In this document: positions 39,885 through 53,600 of the stretch, in pieces
How positions within the stretch are numbered: the first letter of the stretch is position 1
How the letters are laid out: each line of letters begins with the position of its first letter
DNA from: Meandrina meandrites
Taxonomy: Eukaryota; Cnidaria; Anthozoa; Scleractinia; Meandrinidae
Length of the DNA: 64,000 bases
Reading direction: 5' to 3'
NCBI GenBank assembly: GCA_963693305.1
Contig: OY855912.1
Span: forward strand, 9,651,001 to 9,715,000
The notes under the pieces: generated by a model
The model's input: only the letters and a program-made list of their open reading frames with translations
Database searches by the model: none
What the model was told of the DNA's origin: nothing
Translations under genes and position numbers: made by a program

Positions 39885-41774
39885 ATTATTATCCGCGGCT
39901 GTAGGCGAAGAAACGAATTTCATGTTGAGCGATCACTTCAGCAATTCGAAATTAAATAATTAACGGCAATCCAAGAAATGCATAATCATTTGAAACAAAT
40001 GAATAAAACAAAAACAGTAAAAAAACAAACAAACAAACAAGCAAAAAATACCCATGTTTACAATGCAAAATCCCGATCTTGTTACGGCGATGTCGCGTGC
40101 TGTGATCGCTCAAGCTTGGAAATTTAGCGCTGTTCCAAAAAGATGGTGGCGAGTTTTGCAGCTGCAGTGGTTTTTAAAAATTCTTAACACCCGACCTCAA
40201 AATATTCTTGGAATAGTAATCACAAATATAATTTTATAGTACCTCAAGATAATTTTTACTGGCTTACGATTTTTGTTGCTCTTGTCATTGGTTCGCTCGA
40301 CATTGATATTGTATAGGAGGAATTAAATTTTGATCAAAGTACAGAATTCTAGGCCACCATGTTTTTGGAACGCACACTTAAAGTAAAACTAAATTCTTAT
40401 CTCTGTCTTCTCTTGTGCCGATTGATGATCCAATGGCTTTTCCTTCGTTTACACCCTTCCTTGCTGCCACTCTTTGTAATCTTCACACTGGAAAGAAAAT
40501 AGAGAAAAAAGATGAATAAAATGCACATTTAACTGAATTTCTACACTACAGGGGTAGAGCAGTCGTAGCTCATGGCAACCTTTATAATTCGTCTTCGATT
40601 AAGAATTGCAATCTTAAATCGTCAAACAAACACGAAAAAAAAACAATTCTAGACTGAACAATTAGACCATGACATCGTAGAAATTAGCGTACATTTGTTT
40701 GTATCAGAGGAATGTATTGTAATAATCACGATGCCTTCAAATCTTTGCCAATTTTGTCCATGCACACCTCTCTTCGCCTGCTTGTAGCTTATCTACGTGG
40801 TTTCGAGCCATTTTGATTTCAACACCAGTTTAGAAGTCACAGAATTGCCAAAAATGCTATGACCAAACCTTTGAAGTAAATGATTTTTAAAGAAGTCAAT
40901 GAGCGCACTTCATGTAGCGAAATTAAGTTATAGGCTCGATTGGCGTGGTGCACATGTTACAAACAAAATTTGAACAAAAATTTACAATTTGTCAGTAAAG
41001 ATATGACATGTCAAGTAAAATATTTGTTTATTCGAAAAAACAACGCATGTTGAAAATCTTCGAGTTAAATCCGCCAAGCTGATTTGAGTCAACACGCCCT
41101 GTTTAGGGCCGTCTTCTAGCTCGGTGAGTTTTGTTCGCTAATAAAATTCTCCGACAGAAGAACAAATAGGCTCAGCAAACTATTTTTCACATATAACAGC
41201 TTATTGAACTCGGCGGGCTGACACACACATCTTTTGGCTAATGTTTCATCAACTAGGCTAGAACGAAGCTAAGTGGTAAGACCACGTGTAATCTGCCGCC
41301 GCGAGTAGAGTGTTACTAACTGCAACAGAAGCTATTTCGGGCAAAATATTCAAAAACGGACACTCACCAGAAGTTAATCTTGTGTAAAGGTTCCTTGAAG
41401 GAAGGTCTCCCGTGAAACTTCTTCATTTCTACCAGGAAACGTGGTCTACGAAGGAAAGAGTAAACCCACATCCGCACACGACGAGAAACAACTTGGTTTG
41501 ACGCACATGCTAAGATTGTCATGAATATTGATTAACAAGCTGGGTCCAATCGTCATAAATATTTCAGCCTTCCTTTTGCACGCTTTTGCTTGCGTGTTTA
41601 GTTTTGTTATTCAAATCGTTGATGATAAATCCAGGCCAATAACTTTTTTTTTTGCAAATAAAATCAAAGAACTTTATAATAAAATCTCTGGATATATATA
41701 CCTACTTCTGACTCGTTATTTTTCCAGGCAGACATAATTGGAATCTTGTTATTTGTGACCGAAATAAAGTGTCC
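39885..41774. other. No recognised gene
   Basis: AT-rich sequence with frames of 60-70 codons only. Nothing is supported. Confidence 0.4.
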
Positions 41775-42060
41775 TACTTAACCATCCTTTTTAATTCGCT
41801 TGAGAGAGTTTTTACTTTATGTTTCTGAGTTACAATTGTATGCAAGCCAAAGTAAAATAAAAGAAGAAAGGAACGATAAAATACGGAACTTATTGGTAAT
41901 GTTACGTTCAGTAAATAAAATGAGAAAGATTTGAATCCACCTGTCACGAACAAGCGAGAAAGAAAAAAAAGCTGAGTCTCTAACGGGTATCGAACCCATG
42001 ACCCTCCGCACACTAGTCGGACGCTCTACCCACAGAGCTACAAGAATATTGGTAACAAAG
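41775..42060 (-). mobile_element. tRNA-derived SINE
   Basis: A tRNA-like head (41974-42047, minus) is followed on the same strand by about 200 bp of non-tRNA sequence. A reading frame across it is an artefact. The pol III A box (TAGCTCTGTGGGTAGAGC) and B box (GGTTCGATACC) are present. Confidence 0.6.
41974..42047 (-). tRNA. tRNA-Thr(AGT)-like pseudogene (SINE head)
   Basis: D arm TAGCTCTGTGGGTAGAGC, anticodon arm TCCGA-CTAGTGT-GCGGA (one mismatched pair; anticodon AGT), T arm ATGGG-TTCGATA-CCCGT. The acceptor strands (ATTCTTG and TAGAGAC) do not pair, so this is not a working tRNA gene. Confidence 0.55.
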
Positions 42061-43039
42061 ACGGCCATTTATTAGGTTCACATGCGACATCCCTACACAC
42101 TGCTAGGATCGATAATATTAAAAGCGTCCCCTGCTTTAAAGTTGTTCCAAGTCGGTCATTTTTAAACCTCGCACAAGATTCATTTTAGCCTGGTGAATCG
42201 TGCTGGCATAAAAGCCTTCAGCTCTGGATTAAACGCAAGAGCTTCGTTTAATTAAATCATGCACTGTGCTTTGATTTATAGGCCTTTAATTTATAGGCGA
42301 CCAAAAACCCTATTACAAATTTAAAACGAACAACTTTGGAACAAGTCTAGCCAAGCTTGTCACGACTGAATTGGCACGTTTCACATGACAGATCTTAGTA
42401 TTGATAAAACTGAAATTGAAGTTAACACTAACTGGACGTTACGACTCATGAATCTCGTGAAGGGGATCTAGGAGTTCCAGGTTCCCTTCCTTGTTGAAAT
42501 AATAAAATTTTACTTTTCTCCCTATCACGAGCGAATTAGTTACTACGCATTGCATACCTAAGCTAAGGAAGTTGCGATTAGGATTAGTACGTATTGCAGA
42601 CCTACTTTTCGCGATGCGAACAACTCCGAAAAGAAGACTGCAGACCCAATGTAAAAAGTTAAAACGCCGTTTCCACAGATCCGTCTGATCGTTAAGTCCT
42701 ACTTCATGGCCCATTGAATTTATAGCCTTTGATATTTTCAGCCAACATACTCATAGTAAAGCAAAAATGTGAGCTTATCGTTAGCTCGAGAAATAGATGC
42801 CCGAGTCTCTTGTCGCGCGTTCATCCTTCTTAACACCAACCCACCCCACCCCCCGCCCCCGCGCGCCGCCTTGAGAGAAACGTATGAAAAAAGAGCCGAA
42901 AATACGCAATATGTAGCGTCACTAAGCTTTATAACACTGACCTATTTATCGGTTGTTACTTCAATTTTAGCCAATCAGATACTAACTGGGTCTCTGTAAA
43001 AAAAGTAAAGGAAAAGCCTCGAGCCAAGTGGTCCATACT
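42061..43039. other. No recognised gene
   Basis: Unique-looking AT-rich sequence with a short C-rich patch at 42838-42870. Confidence 0.4.
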
Positions 43040-43265
43040 GCCTGAGCTTATCCTGGTTTCCGTAGCATTAAGCAACTAGGAGTATTTCTACTCCCCCTGG
43101 ATGGGATGCTAGCCCAACGTAGGATTCCCCCCCCCTGCCAACATTATTTCGCTGGTACCCATTTATACATCTGGTAGAGAAGCACAATTAGAGTAAAGTG
43201 TCTTGCCCAAGAACACAACACAATGACCCCGCCCAACCAGGGCTCGAACCCGGACCGTGCGATCA
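43040..43265 (-). mobile_element. SINE-like element with B box
   Basis: On the minus strand GGTCCGGGTTCGAGCCCTGG (B box GGTTCGAGCCC) leads into GTGTTGTGTTCTTGGGCAAG and ACACTTTACTC, then ATAAATGGGTACCAGCGAAA. This block is shared by many short interspersed elements of aquatic animals. The tRNA-like head is incomplete. Confidence 0.55.
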
Positions 43266-44669
43266 GCGATAAAAGCTGTCGGATCGATGTATTTCAAAAC
43301 ACTTTGGGTTTGCTTTAACAGTAAGATTTTCAAGTTCGCTCACTATGTAAGTATGTCCAACGAAAATAATCTGACAAGCATAGCGTGGGCGAAAAACCGG
43401 GAGTACGGAGCCATGTGTGAACGCATTAGTGTTAGACCAGTAAAATTCACAAAGCTAATAATTTTAACTATTTTTATTTTTTGACTTTCTGAACTCACTT
43501 ATTTTGACACGTAAAACAATGACTGAGCACCTATATACACGGGGAATATTGTTTCCTTAGTACAGTTAACTGATTAAGACTGATAGTTCATTCAATCGAT
43601 AACTAACTATAATGAAGTATTTAAAGTAACATAAAATCCCGATTATAAGTCCCTCACCGGGAGTGGAAGAAGAGAGATTGTAACAGGAAATGATTCCATG
43701 TTACCAAACTCGAGAGCTTCAAGCGAGATATTTTGGAATCGTCAAGGAAACAGCAGAAAATGAAGGATGCATATTTTGTCTGAAGAATTTCTTCATCTCT
43801 CTTTTTGCTAATCCATTTTGTTTTTGCCAGTTGTAACCATGAATTTCGAGTTAATCCTAGACTCTGCTTGAAGCATCTCAAACTCCAAGTAAAACATAAT
43901 TAGCTAGTCTTCTTAGCAGCGATTATCTACCCCCTCTCCCTGAAAAACTGAGTCTCCTTTACGTATTAATATATTACAAATCTATAAAACTATAGTGACC
44001 AATATTAGGGGAGGTCCGATATGAACTTCTGATCTTGTCTAATCCTGTTTACTCAAATCAAGCCAAATTCTTAATTGTCTGTAACCTTATGTTGGGCTTA
44101 TTTATGGCTTTAAATTGATAACTTGTGCGACGACCAGTTTTGTGAGCTTCAAGGAAGAATGCGAGACACGCGAAGAGCTCTTACAGTTCCCGCTCGGCGT
44201 GTCACGCATTTTCCCCGCTTTACCGAGAGACTGTCACGCGGGTTACAAACAAAGGCCCGCAATGCATGCACAAAAATGGTGGCAAAGGACAAATTACCAT
44301 GTATTCCACACAAATTGGAATAAAGCATGTAGTACTATAAATATTACAAAATTATACTTCGGACTGTTTTACACAAAAATGAAATGTAGTTTGAAACAGT
44401 GTTTCTACAATGTAAGTTTGACGCCGTTGTTCCACTTCAACGTACGGCGGACGCTTTTCTGTAGTATAATGCTAGTCGTTGAACATTCTCCCTCGTATCT
44501 TAAGCAAACGTGGGCGCGCAAAAAACAAAGCCACGAGAAACGTGAACGTGTCAACTTTACACCCGCGTTCGCTCACGCGTCGAACGAGAACTACACGCGT
44601 TTCAAAAGATTCGAAACATGTAGAGTTACTTCTCAGTCTTATTTTCAAGCTATAGATTATTTTTTCACC
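43266..44669. other. Downstream flank of the collagen-EAR gene
   Basis: A 186-codon frame at 44115-44675 (plus) has no recognised domain, and its end overlaps the EAR gene's last exon on the other strand. Judged non-coding. No clear AATAAA for the EAR gene was found. Confidence 0.4.
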
Positions 44670-47600
44670 CTATGATCCTTGATAGATGTCTGTGGTTCGA
44701 TGGGAAGCCACGGCCAGGTAAACAGTCTCGCCCATGTTGAAAAACACCATATCTCGTGTTCTTTCCGATGGAATGTCTTGTACTTTGGCAAACTTTTTCG
44801 AATAATATCGGTCCCATGCAAAGATGCTTGGACTTCGATCGCTACTCACGATCGCCAGGTAGGTTTTCTCACGTGACATGAACGGGGACGTGATTGTGAT
44901 CCAGTCACGTGCCTGTGAAAGGAAACCCACGTGATTAAAAGAGTGTATGATTGCCAATGGTAATTATTAAACTTTTTTGTTTGTTTTCTTCTCCAAGTTC
45001 TGTTTGTATTATTTCAATGTTGTAACTTTTCAGTAATATACAAAATTGCTTATTTTCGGGAGAGAGGGAAAGCTATCGTATTTCAGCGCAGCTTTTGCTT
45101 TCGGCATCATTAAAGAGTCAATGTTTTTTGCCCTTTGCAAGCTCTGTGATTAATGAGAAAAATAACTTTCCTTAATGAAATGTAAAACGACTGGCCATTT
45201 TATCCCAACTGGGAATTTTTTGTCTTGGAAAATTCTTTTTCTGAGATTTGACTTGAGAGCGCTTTTTCATCGGTTTCGTTTAAAGTCAGTTTCGAGAATT
45301 TGGTGTTTCACCCAGACAATACCTCGCTTTAGGCTACTCTCACCAGCTATCCCGTTGTTGATGGATTGATATTGTATGGAGAAGTTAAATGTTGATCACA
45401 TCATATCTTACCCTTTCTGACGGCACTTCCTGAAAGAGTTTGAACTGTGTACCATTCCATCGGAATATAAGGGAGCTCTGTGCCTGCCACCGCGCTACAG
45501 CCAAGAAATGGACGCCATCAACAGACAGAGCTTTGACTCCGTACGCGCGCTCTCCAGTGGGCAGCCGATGAAACTCTTCAAACCTGGTCCCAGACCACTT
45601 GTAGATTAACGCGTACGCACCGCGAGAGAAGGGGCCTGGACGAGAGCAGGGAGACAAAGGATAAGTTTGGAAGAATTACACAGAAATTAGAGATCTTTAA
45701 CTCTACATCAGGACTACAGGAATGGGAACTTCTATAATTCAGTCATGATTCACCATGATAAACTTTTAAAAAAATTTATTCGATTCACGACTCTCTACGC
45801 ACTATATATTTCCCAGGCGGAAAAAGGAAAAGATGACGATGAATCACAACTATCCTTATCTGGTTCGACCGTTGTAATGTCGCCTGAACTCTATGGTCCA
45901 AAACGTCTGGTACAAAACATGTTTGATTTCTTTTTATGTTAATGCAATATATTCTTTAAAGGTTTTGTGCCAGGTAAGGCAAAGGTCGACTCAGAAAATG
46001 CTTATTTAGCAGGAGAAACACGACCATCTATTTTCAGGTGATATGCTTTTCAAAAAGGTCAAGACATCTTTTTACTTCTAGAGTGCTTCTAGAAGAGTAG
46101 CGAGAAGATTTCACTTTTATAGCAACGGAGTAATACGATCAGCATTCGTAAAAACAAGACCTGCAAAAATACTCCATAAGGTTGGTAAAATATTTAGAAT
46201 TTAACGAAACACGCGTTCTTTGGCAGGTAACATAACCAAGTGGTCGACCTCATTAGTACACTCCACTAAGAAAAATAAAAAAAACAACAACACAGCTAAC
46301 GCCATTTTCCTTCGTAGCCGTTGTTTGGGCTCGTCACGCAACGCTCACTGGGGGAGGGAGCGTTGCGTTACGAGCCCAAACAACGGCTACGAAGGAGACT
46401 AAGGTAACGTCGTACCTGTTATTGCCAAATACGTTGAGTCGTTCATTTTAAAATGTTCTACATCAGCTCCCACTGCCGCGATGTCCTGGAACTTTACAAA
46501 TCTCTCGCCGTCCCACTTGTAGATATGCGAACCACGCCCATAGTAAATTGCCACGGCCAGGTAAGTATCTTCACCGATTTTAAACGGTTCAATATCAAAA
46601 GCCTTCACTGTGGGCAAGGTTTGAAAAGGAACAAACATATCTCCATTCCATTTGAAGATGGGCGAGTCATGCGAGCGAGAATTACTGGCCACGGCAAAAT
46701 ACACATCTTCTCCAATCACGAAATGTTGCCATTTTCGAGCGAAGGGTACTTTGAGGATTTGAAAATTGCGGAACCTTGAAAGAGAAAGATGAAAAAAAAA
46801 AGAGAATTAATAAGGTAAAACAGTCCAATTCTCGATCGACAGAGTGCAGTGCAGTTCGTTTCCTGGTAAGAGATCACTTAAAAACTTTCATCCTTCTGTA
46901 TTAGTCACAGAGACGGGAAACTTGGACGAGTCTGAAACCAGGACATGGAAGTGGAACCGAAAGGAAAAGTAGTTTTTTTATTTCGTTTGTAAATCTGCGA
47001 CTGCAGGTGAAATATACAGTGATCGCTTCCCGAGAAACCCTTTAAAAGCCAAGGCAAAAACGCCGGGTAAATGCAAAAAAGTGCGTCGCATTTGAATTTT
47101 TGTTGAAAATTTGTGAGATTCAGAATGATATCGAAATTGGAAAAATGAAACAATAAAACCGTCGATTGTAGTATTCTGTAATTATTTCATGGGATTTCTT
47201 AATTTTCCTATCGACAACACATCAAGGGTATAAGGTAAGGCGATAAGATCATAACGCGATGCACTTGTTTCTAGTGCTGTTTCTGCCCGTTCAACCCTTT
47301 CCGTCCCTAGATCAAAGTATTGATTCTCCTTACTGATTGCCATACAATTCTTTTCGTATCAGTTCTGAGAATTTGGCCATACATCAAAACAATAGAGCTA
47401 TTGCTACGAGACAAATAAAACGACGCGAATTAAAGCCATTCGTTCATACACGCGCCTTGTTTTACTCGCGAAGCGGGACTCTTAATGAAGACGCTCAAAT
47501 AAATCCTGGTCCAAAATATTAAAGCCGAGTCCCGTCTTGGACGCGCCTTGTTTTAGTCGAGAGGCGGAATATTGTATCACTTATACGTCCAGCTCGTGTC

Positions 47601-50600
47601 TTACATTTGATAGCCGTGTCTTATTTAAAGAAGCTCTGTCGCGCATTATCTTAGAACATCTAAAGGAAGATATAATCTTAACTTGTGGATATAAATATCG
47701 ATTTCTTTTGAAGACGTGCGGAAACAACTTGAAAAGTTTAGCCTCAATTTTTCAAGTTGCAATCCATTTCCATCCTGCTCTAATATAGCAATTGTTAATA
47801 AAAATGGACTATTATTTTTTTGGTTTCCTCCAATACAAATATAAATTTTGGGTCTTCAAAAATCTGCAGTTAAAAATCCATAACAAAGCCCCTTTGAGTC
47901 GCGCCATATTTTCCTCATATAAATAGCTCTAATATCTAGCCTGTTCCTGGAGAGAAAACTACTTCACAGTGACCAACACTTAATTTCTCCTCACAACACT
48001 AATACAAAGCCAAGTGGCAGGTTATGAGAATATGGATACTGATCACCGTCAAATGTCTGAAGATCAGTAAGAGATCAAAGGGTGTTAAGGGTTAACGTGC
48101 ATCCAAACAGCTAAAAACTCATCATGGGGATAGAAGAGATAAGTAGAAGTAACTAAATTAAAAAATAAGAAAACAATAACAAATTATGCAAATTTGTTAA
48201 GCAGTAGAGCGTCGAAATCCCGAGCATGAAAATACTGGGATTAAAAGCTGACATCGACATCAGGACAAGGAAAGAAAGTTATACAAAGTGGTGTCTAAAA
48301 TCTGGAGTATTTTTTCAGTTTCTCTTAAAAGATTTCGAAGTCAAGGTAGAACGTTTAATGCGTCCATTCACAAATTAACAAATTAACAAATTAACATTTT
48401 ACGGAAACTTCATAAACAGAAACACAAAAAAACACCAAAACAACGAAACGAAAATTGCTTTCAATCAGTCGACGCTCCACGAGAAACAGAAACAAAACAC
48501 AAAAACAACGAAACGAAAATTGCTTTCAAACAGTCGACGCTCCACGAGAAACAGAAACAAAACACAAAAACAACGAAACGAAAATTGCTTTCAACAAGAC
48601 GAAGAAAGATTACGTTATAAAGCACTATTAATATTAATTTTTGACTCCTAACAGTGCAGGATAGTTGAACAGTGATCCCCATGCGAGAGTGAGTGGTTAA
48701 TATTACAGTGTGTGAAGATTATTATTATTATGTGGATATTATGTGAAAGGTTCACTCACGGATTGTAACTGGGATCTTGTTCCAACGATTTGATGCTGAA
48801 TATGAAAAGACACCCAGACACGTAATTTACACACAAAGAAATCAGGAAAATAAAAAATGCACAAAAACGACAACGTTCCTTTTGTAAAATAGCACAAACA
48901 GTTAAGAACCAAAAACGAAAAAGTCTACTTGTTAAGAGTGGTTTTCACAATTACGCTAGCTGAGAAGTTAGAGCGTCTACCAACGTTTGGGTTTTCAAGC
49001 TGCTGTCAATCATCATGACGACAGCGGTCATCTGTAAGCTGATTGGACCAGAGCTAGTTTAGCCGTGCTAAGGGACATCACTCGGCGGTATTCAGATGCC
49101 ATCGTAACCATGATTGACAGCACTTAAAAACCCGAACGTCGGTCGAAGTTTTAACTTACTAGTTTGCGTAGTTTTGAAAACCGCTGCACCTTAAATGCAG
49201 TTGAAAACGACAGAAGAGTTTTGGATAGCCATGTGTACCTGTGCTCGTTGTCCCATTTGTAAATAACAAAGCTTTTCCCTCCTAACTGAGACACGCCCAG
49301 AAACAACTGTTCGCCAATGTAGAACGTGCCCAGGTCCCACGCGTCCATGTATAGCGTTTGAATCATGTATTTCTTCATAAACTGGGTCTGGTTCACGTAC
49401 GCTGAAAACAGGATAGTCACGTGAATTAGCAACAAGAGAGTTAACAAGATAAAATTTTTTTATTTTTTCTTAGGTGTGTAAACGAGATGAGAGGCCATAA
49501 ATAGTTCTGACTCCCCACTTGCTTACCTTTTCTTGGAGGTTGGGTAGGCGTTGGTGCTGCAATAAGAAAAAACAAGGTTGTACGACAATTACAATTTTTT
49601 TCCAAGTTAGTGGTAACGCTTTTTAGTACAAAACATGTCTTGTAAATTTGCAAATCATCGGGAAAAAGGCTTAGTTAGTCCTCTTCAAAATCTATCTCGA
49701 TTTTCGTGAAACCAAAAAACAGCTAGAGCAGAAAACTAAAGCCGCCTTTTGTGGCTTTATAAGGCGTCGATAAGTTTACCACAAATGTTCGTTTTTCGAA
49801 TGTACTTTACTTTACAATTGAGCTATAGCTGAAGTTAAAGGGAGTGTGAAGCAATTATTTGTTCCTAGAATTTTCACGTTAAATGTAACCTCTTGTGGCT
49901 TTATAAGGCGTCGATAAGTTTACCGCAAATGTTCGTTTTTGGAATGTACTTTACTTTACAATTGAGCTACAGTTGAAGTTAAAGGGAGTGTGAAGCAATT
50001 ATTTGTTCCTAGAATCTTCAGCAACGAGCTAAATTCAACCACAAAACAAGTGCCGTTTCCGGTTCTGTGCATATATTAGATGAACAATTTTTGACAAATA
50101 GGAATGGAACACGAAATTCTTTAACAAAGCTAGTTTCTTTATTTCGCTATCTTTGTCTTTATATACGGTTTCAAAAGATACTAAGTGAATAAGAAAATTG
50201 TTGAGCATGATAGGTTTTTATTTAAAGAGTGTTTTAAAAACACTGTTAAAAAACTGTACAGCAAGAAACGTTTTACGACTTGTAAAGGTCTTTACACCAT
50301 CTCTAACCATAGCCAAGATTTGCGACAAAAAACGGGAAAATCTGCGTCAGCTTTATTTCTAACGATTACACAAGACTGTTTCTTACTTGAGGATAAAATG
50401 GGCGTTGGCACTCGGTGACCTGGACAAAGAGAAAGGAAAAATGATTAAAAATGCACAAAATTTGCTTCATCACGAGTTATCAGCATGGATCCGGATTAAA
50501 CAGAGACCCCGCATCACTACTCATGCAAAACAAACAGAGCACTTGAATATTGTACACTGATGTCAGAAATATAGCAACGAGATACACTAGAATGGCAAAC

Positions 50601-53600
50601 AAAATATTGATTGTCAAAGTACATGTACCTTCACATGTTGCTACGGCACTACAAACTTCTGCACCTGTAAACGACAAAAAATACAGAATGTTCTCGGTCA
50701 AACAATTAACTTCAGTGAAGAAAAAACAAAACAAAAGATATAATAAAGTTTTAATCAACGAGGTTATTAGCATCTCTAAGCAAACAAAGCAGCAAAACAT
50801 TTTTAACAGCAGGGTTATATTTTAGACGTAATCACTCTTCAGCGGAAGTAATCGTTTTCTATACGTAAGTCATAACTCTTCTACCGGGCGTCATAGGGTA
50901 TTTTAAGGAACTTATAACACGCATTGACGTCAGACTTGCTGGGTGGTGCAGGCATCCAAAGAATAAATATTATGACTGGTCTTGTGACGCTTAATGTAAT
51001 ATCTTCAAGATTATTTTTATCACGAGAACGAATGAGGAATATTACACGTTGACACGAAACAGCAACGTCACCATTAGAGTGAATTTATTTAACCCGTGAA
51101 AAAACATCTAATAATTAGTGCGTAACAGTCCTAACTAAACAATATAAAACAATGGAATAAGTGTCTAATAGTATCCGTAGTTTAGTTTTTATTTCACGGG
51201 TTAAGTAAAACCACTCTAGTAATGCAGCCCGAAATAGCAGGACACATCACTGCATGTGTTACACAACGTACCAAATTTAACGCATAGCAACTGTTTTCCA
51301 TCTGAAGTGAGGTATTCTCCTGGCTCACATCTAGGAAGAGAAAGTGCTGGACCGGCTTCTCCCTGAATCAAACCAATCAAAACGACGTACGCATTCGCGA
51401 TTAAAACAAACTCCTCTCACAAGTCGAATAAACACGAACAGTAAACAGCTAGAACTCAACTCACCCTCTCCCCTTGTGGGCCAACAGGTCCTGCCTCTCC
51501 TCGGGGGCCTGGTAAACCCTGGAGTGGAACGATCCGAATAGATAAGCTCTGTTCTAACTTGTGAATGCTTATATGTATATATGTAAGTGTATCGCAACTA
51601 AGTGGTCAATTACAGACATTACATAATATTTTACTTCTCGTGATGCAATTTTTGAACAGTTTAAAGGAGCACTGTTACTTTTTACGTTTTTTGCAAACGC
51701 TCAAAAACATGCCTTGATCATTGTAAAACCAGCACGATAGGTTACGTTTTGTACGACAATACTCGAGAAATGACAGCAACCATTACGACGTGAAGATGTC
51801 ATACAATGGCGAAAAGAACATAGATAACGGTAAGGGAAAACGTGAAAACAAAAACCCTACGACGCAATATGACTTTTTCTAATTTAGATGGAGGGAAAAT
51901 TTCCCTCATTTATTACAGTTTTGAGAGCATATCGTTGACAGTGTTCCTTTAATACCACTGCCATGTATTTTTCTTTAAGATTTATCCCAGTGCCGGTTGC
52001 GCTGTGACGTGACACGTTATACTATTGCTGTGAAACGTGGCATACGTGCAGGTGATTGAGTGATTGAGCTGAGAGGAGCACAGGAGTGCTTTGCATATTC
52101 AGTGTTAAGATGTTAGCTTTCCACAACATAATCAAAAACAGCTTGTCAGTGAGGTGATTAAAGCAATATAGCTTTGTGAAGCTTAGAGAAGTGCAAATCA
52201 CCAATTTAAGCTATAGATTAGAAGTCAGTGCCTTATATAAGCGAGCAGTCGTTTAGTTAGTGACGCAACCTATCCATCAGCGTGTCACGAAATCCCTCTT
52301 TCAGGAAAGACTGCGTTACTAACTAGAAGAACGCCCGTGTTGGCTGTAAATTAGCAGCAGTAACACGAATATGTTTTAGTACCTGAGGCCCAATAGGTCC
52401 CTGGAGTCCCTGACGATGAAAGCAAACAACAGACGTATGTGAGGAGCATGCACGCGTTGGACATTATATAAGTCATCTGTTTACTTACTGGTCAGTTTAT
52501 ATTAGTAACCTTCACCTTGGGACACGGTTAGTAAACTCCTGATCAAAATGAACGTACATGTATGTACGAGGTGATACATACGTATGTAAACATCGTAGCA
52601 TTCCATAACAATCAATTACTCGGTTAGTGTGGTCACCATCTTAGATTTAAACTCCGACAAGCGACTTGTAACGGAGATGTAAAATATGGAAAACATGCCC
52701 TGTACATACCACAGGAAAACCAACAATTTAGCCTCATTTTGACCTTACCTGTTTTCCTCTGGGCCCGCGAGTTCCTTTTCCCGCATTCTGAAGTGTAAGC
52801 AGAGAGAATATTTAAAAAGAAATACATTTGTGTGCAACACACCCCCCCCCCCCCTTAATTTTTTTTTCTCATTGATTAAAAAAAACACAACCAATTTAGT
52901 GGTTGCCTGCATAATTTTATATGCAAGTCCTGAGAATTTGAGGGAATAAAAAACAATATAATATTTCCTGTATATTTTCTTCAGTTGTTAAAATAATAAG
53001 AATAATAATGGACGGTCTGATTGAAAGTGTATTGAGGTCTCTTGATATTGTGTGAGAAATTAAATAGCACACTCTCGGGGTCAAAAAGGATAAAATAGCG
53101 TACATAAAAAAATTGTCGATTGCTTTATTTGTGACTGAACAGACAACAAAGAACACGTAAGGTCCAAAAAAACTTCTTTTTCGTAAATCGGAATGTTTTC
53201 CACTTCGGTGAAGTGTCTCACAAACGCAACAGAAGTGGCACCACACCTTAAAATTCCAAGCTGTTTAACCACTGAAAAAACATTATGAAAGCAATATTAG
53301 AGAAACCTAATTAGCAATTTGAAATGAGCAACATCATTCTGAAAAAACAACCGAGCTCGAATATAGCCGAGTTAATTGTTTTTGACTTTCTTGACGTTGT
53401 CTATTTATAGTAGAGGTACAATAAAGAAAGGGCGCGCTTGACTTTCTAATCGAAGGTAACCGAGAAACCGTGTATTGCTTTGCCAGTCTGGAAAAATAAA
53501 CAACGTTGATATTGCATAACATCTCGGTTGAAACTACTCATGCCTGTCTTCGTTAATGGCTTTGTGCGCAAATTCTGACAGATCTTTTTAACCGCGAGAT

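Noticed and set aside
41974..42047. Functional tRNA-Thr gene
   Set aside because: The acceptor stem does not pair and a SINE-like body follows.
44115..44675. 186-codon plus-strand frame
   Set aside because: No domain or composition typical of a protein, and its end overlaps the EAR gene's last exon.
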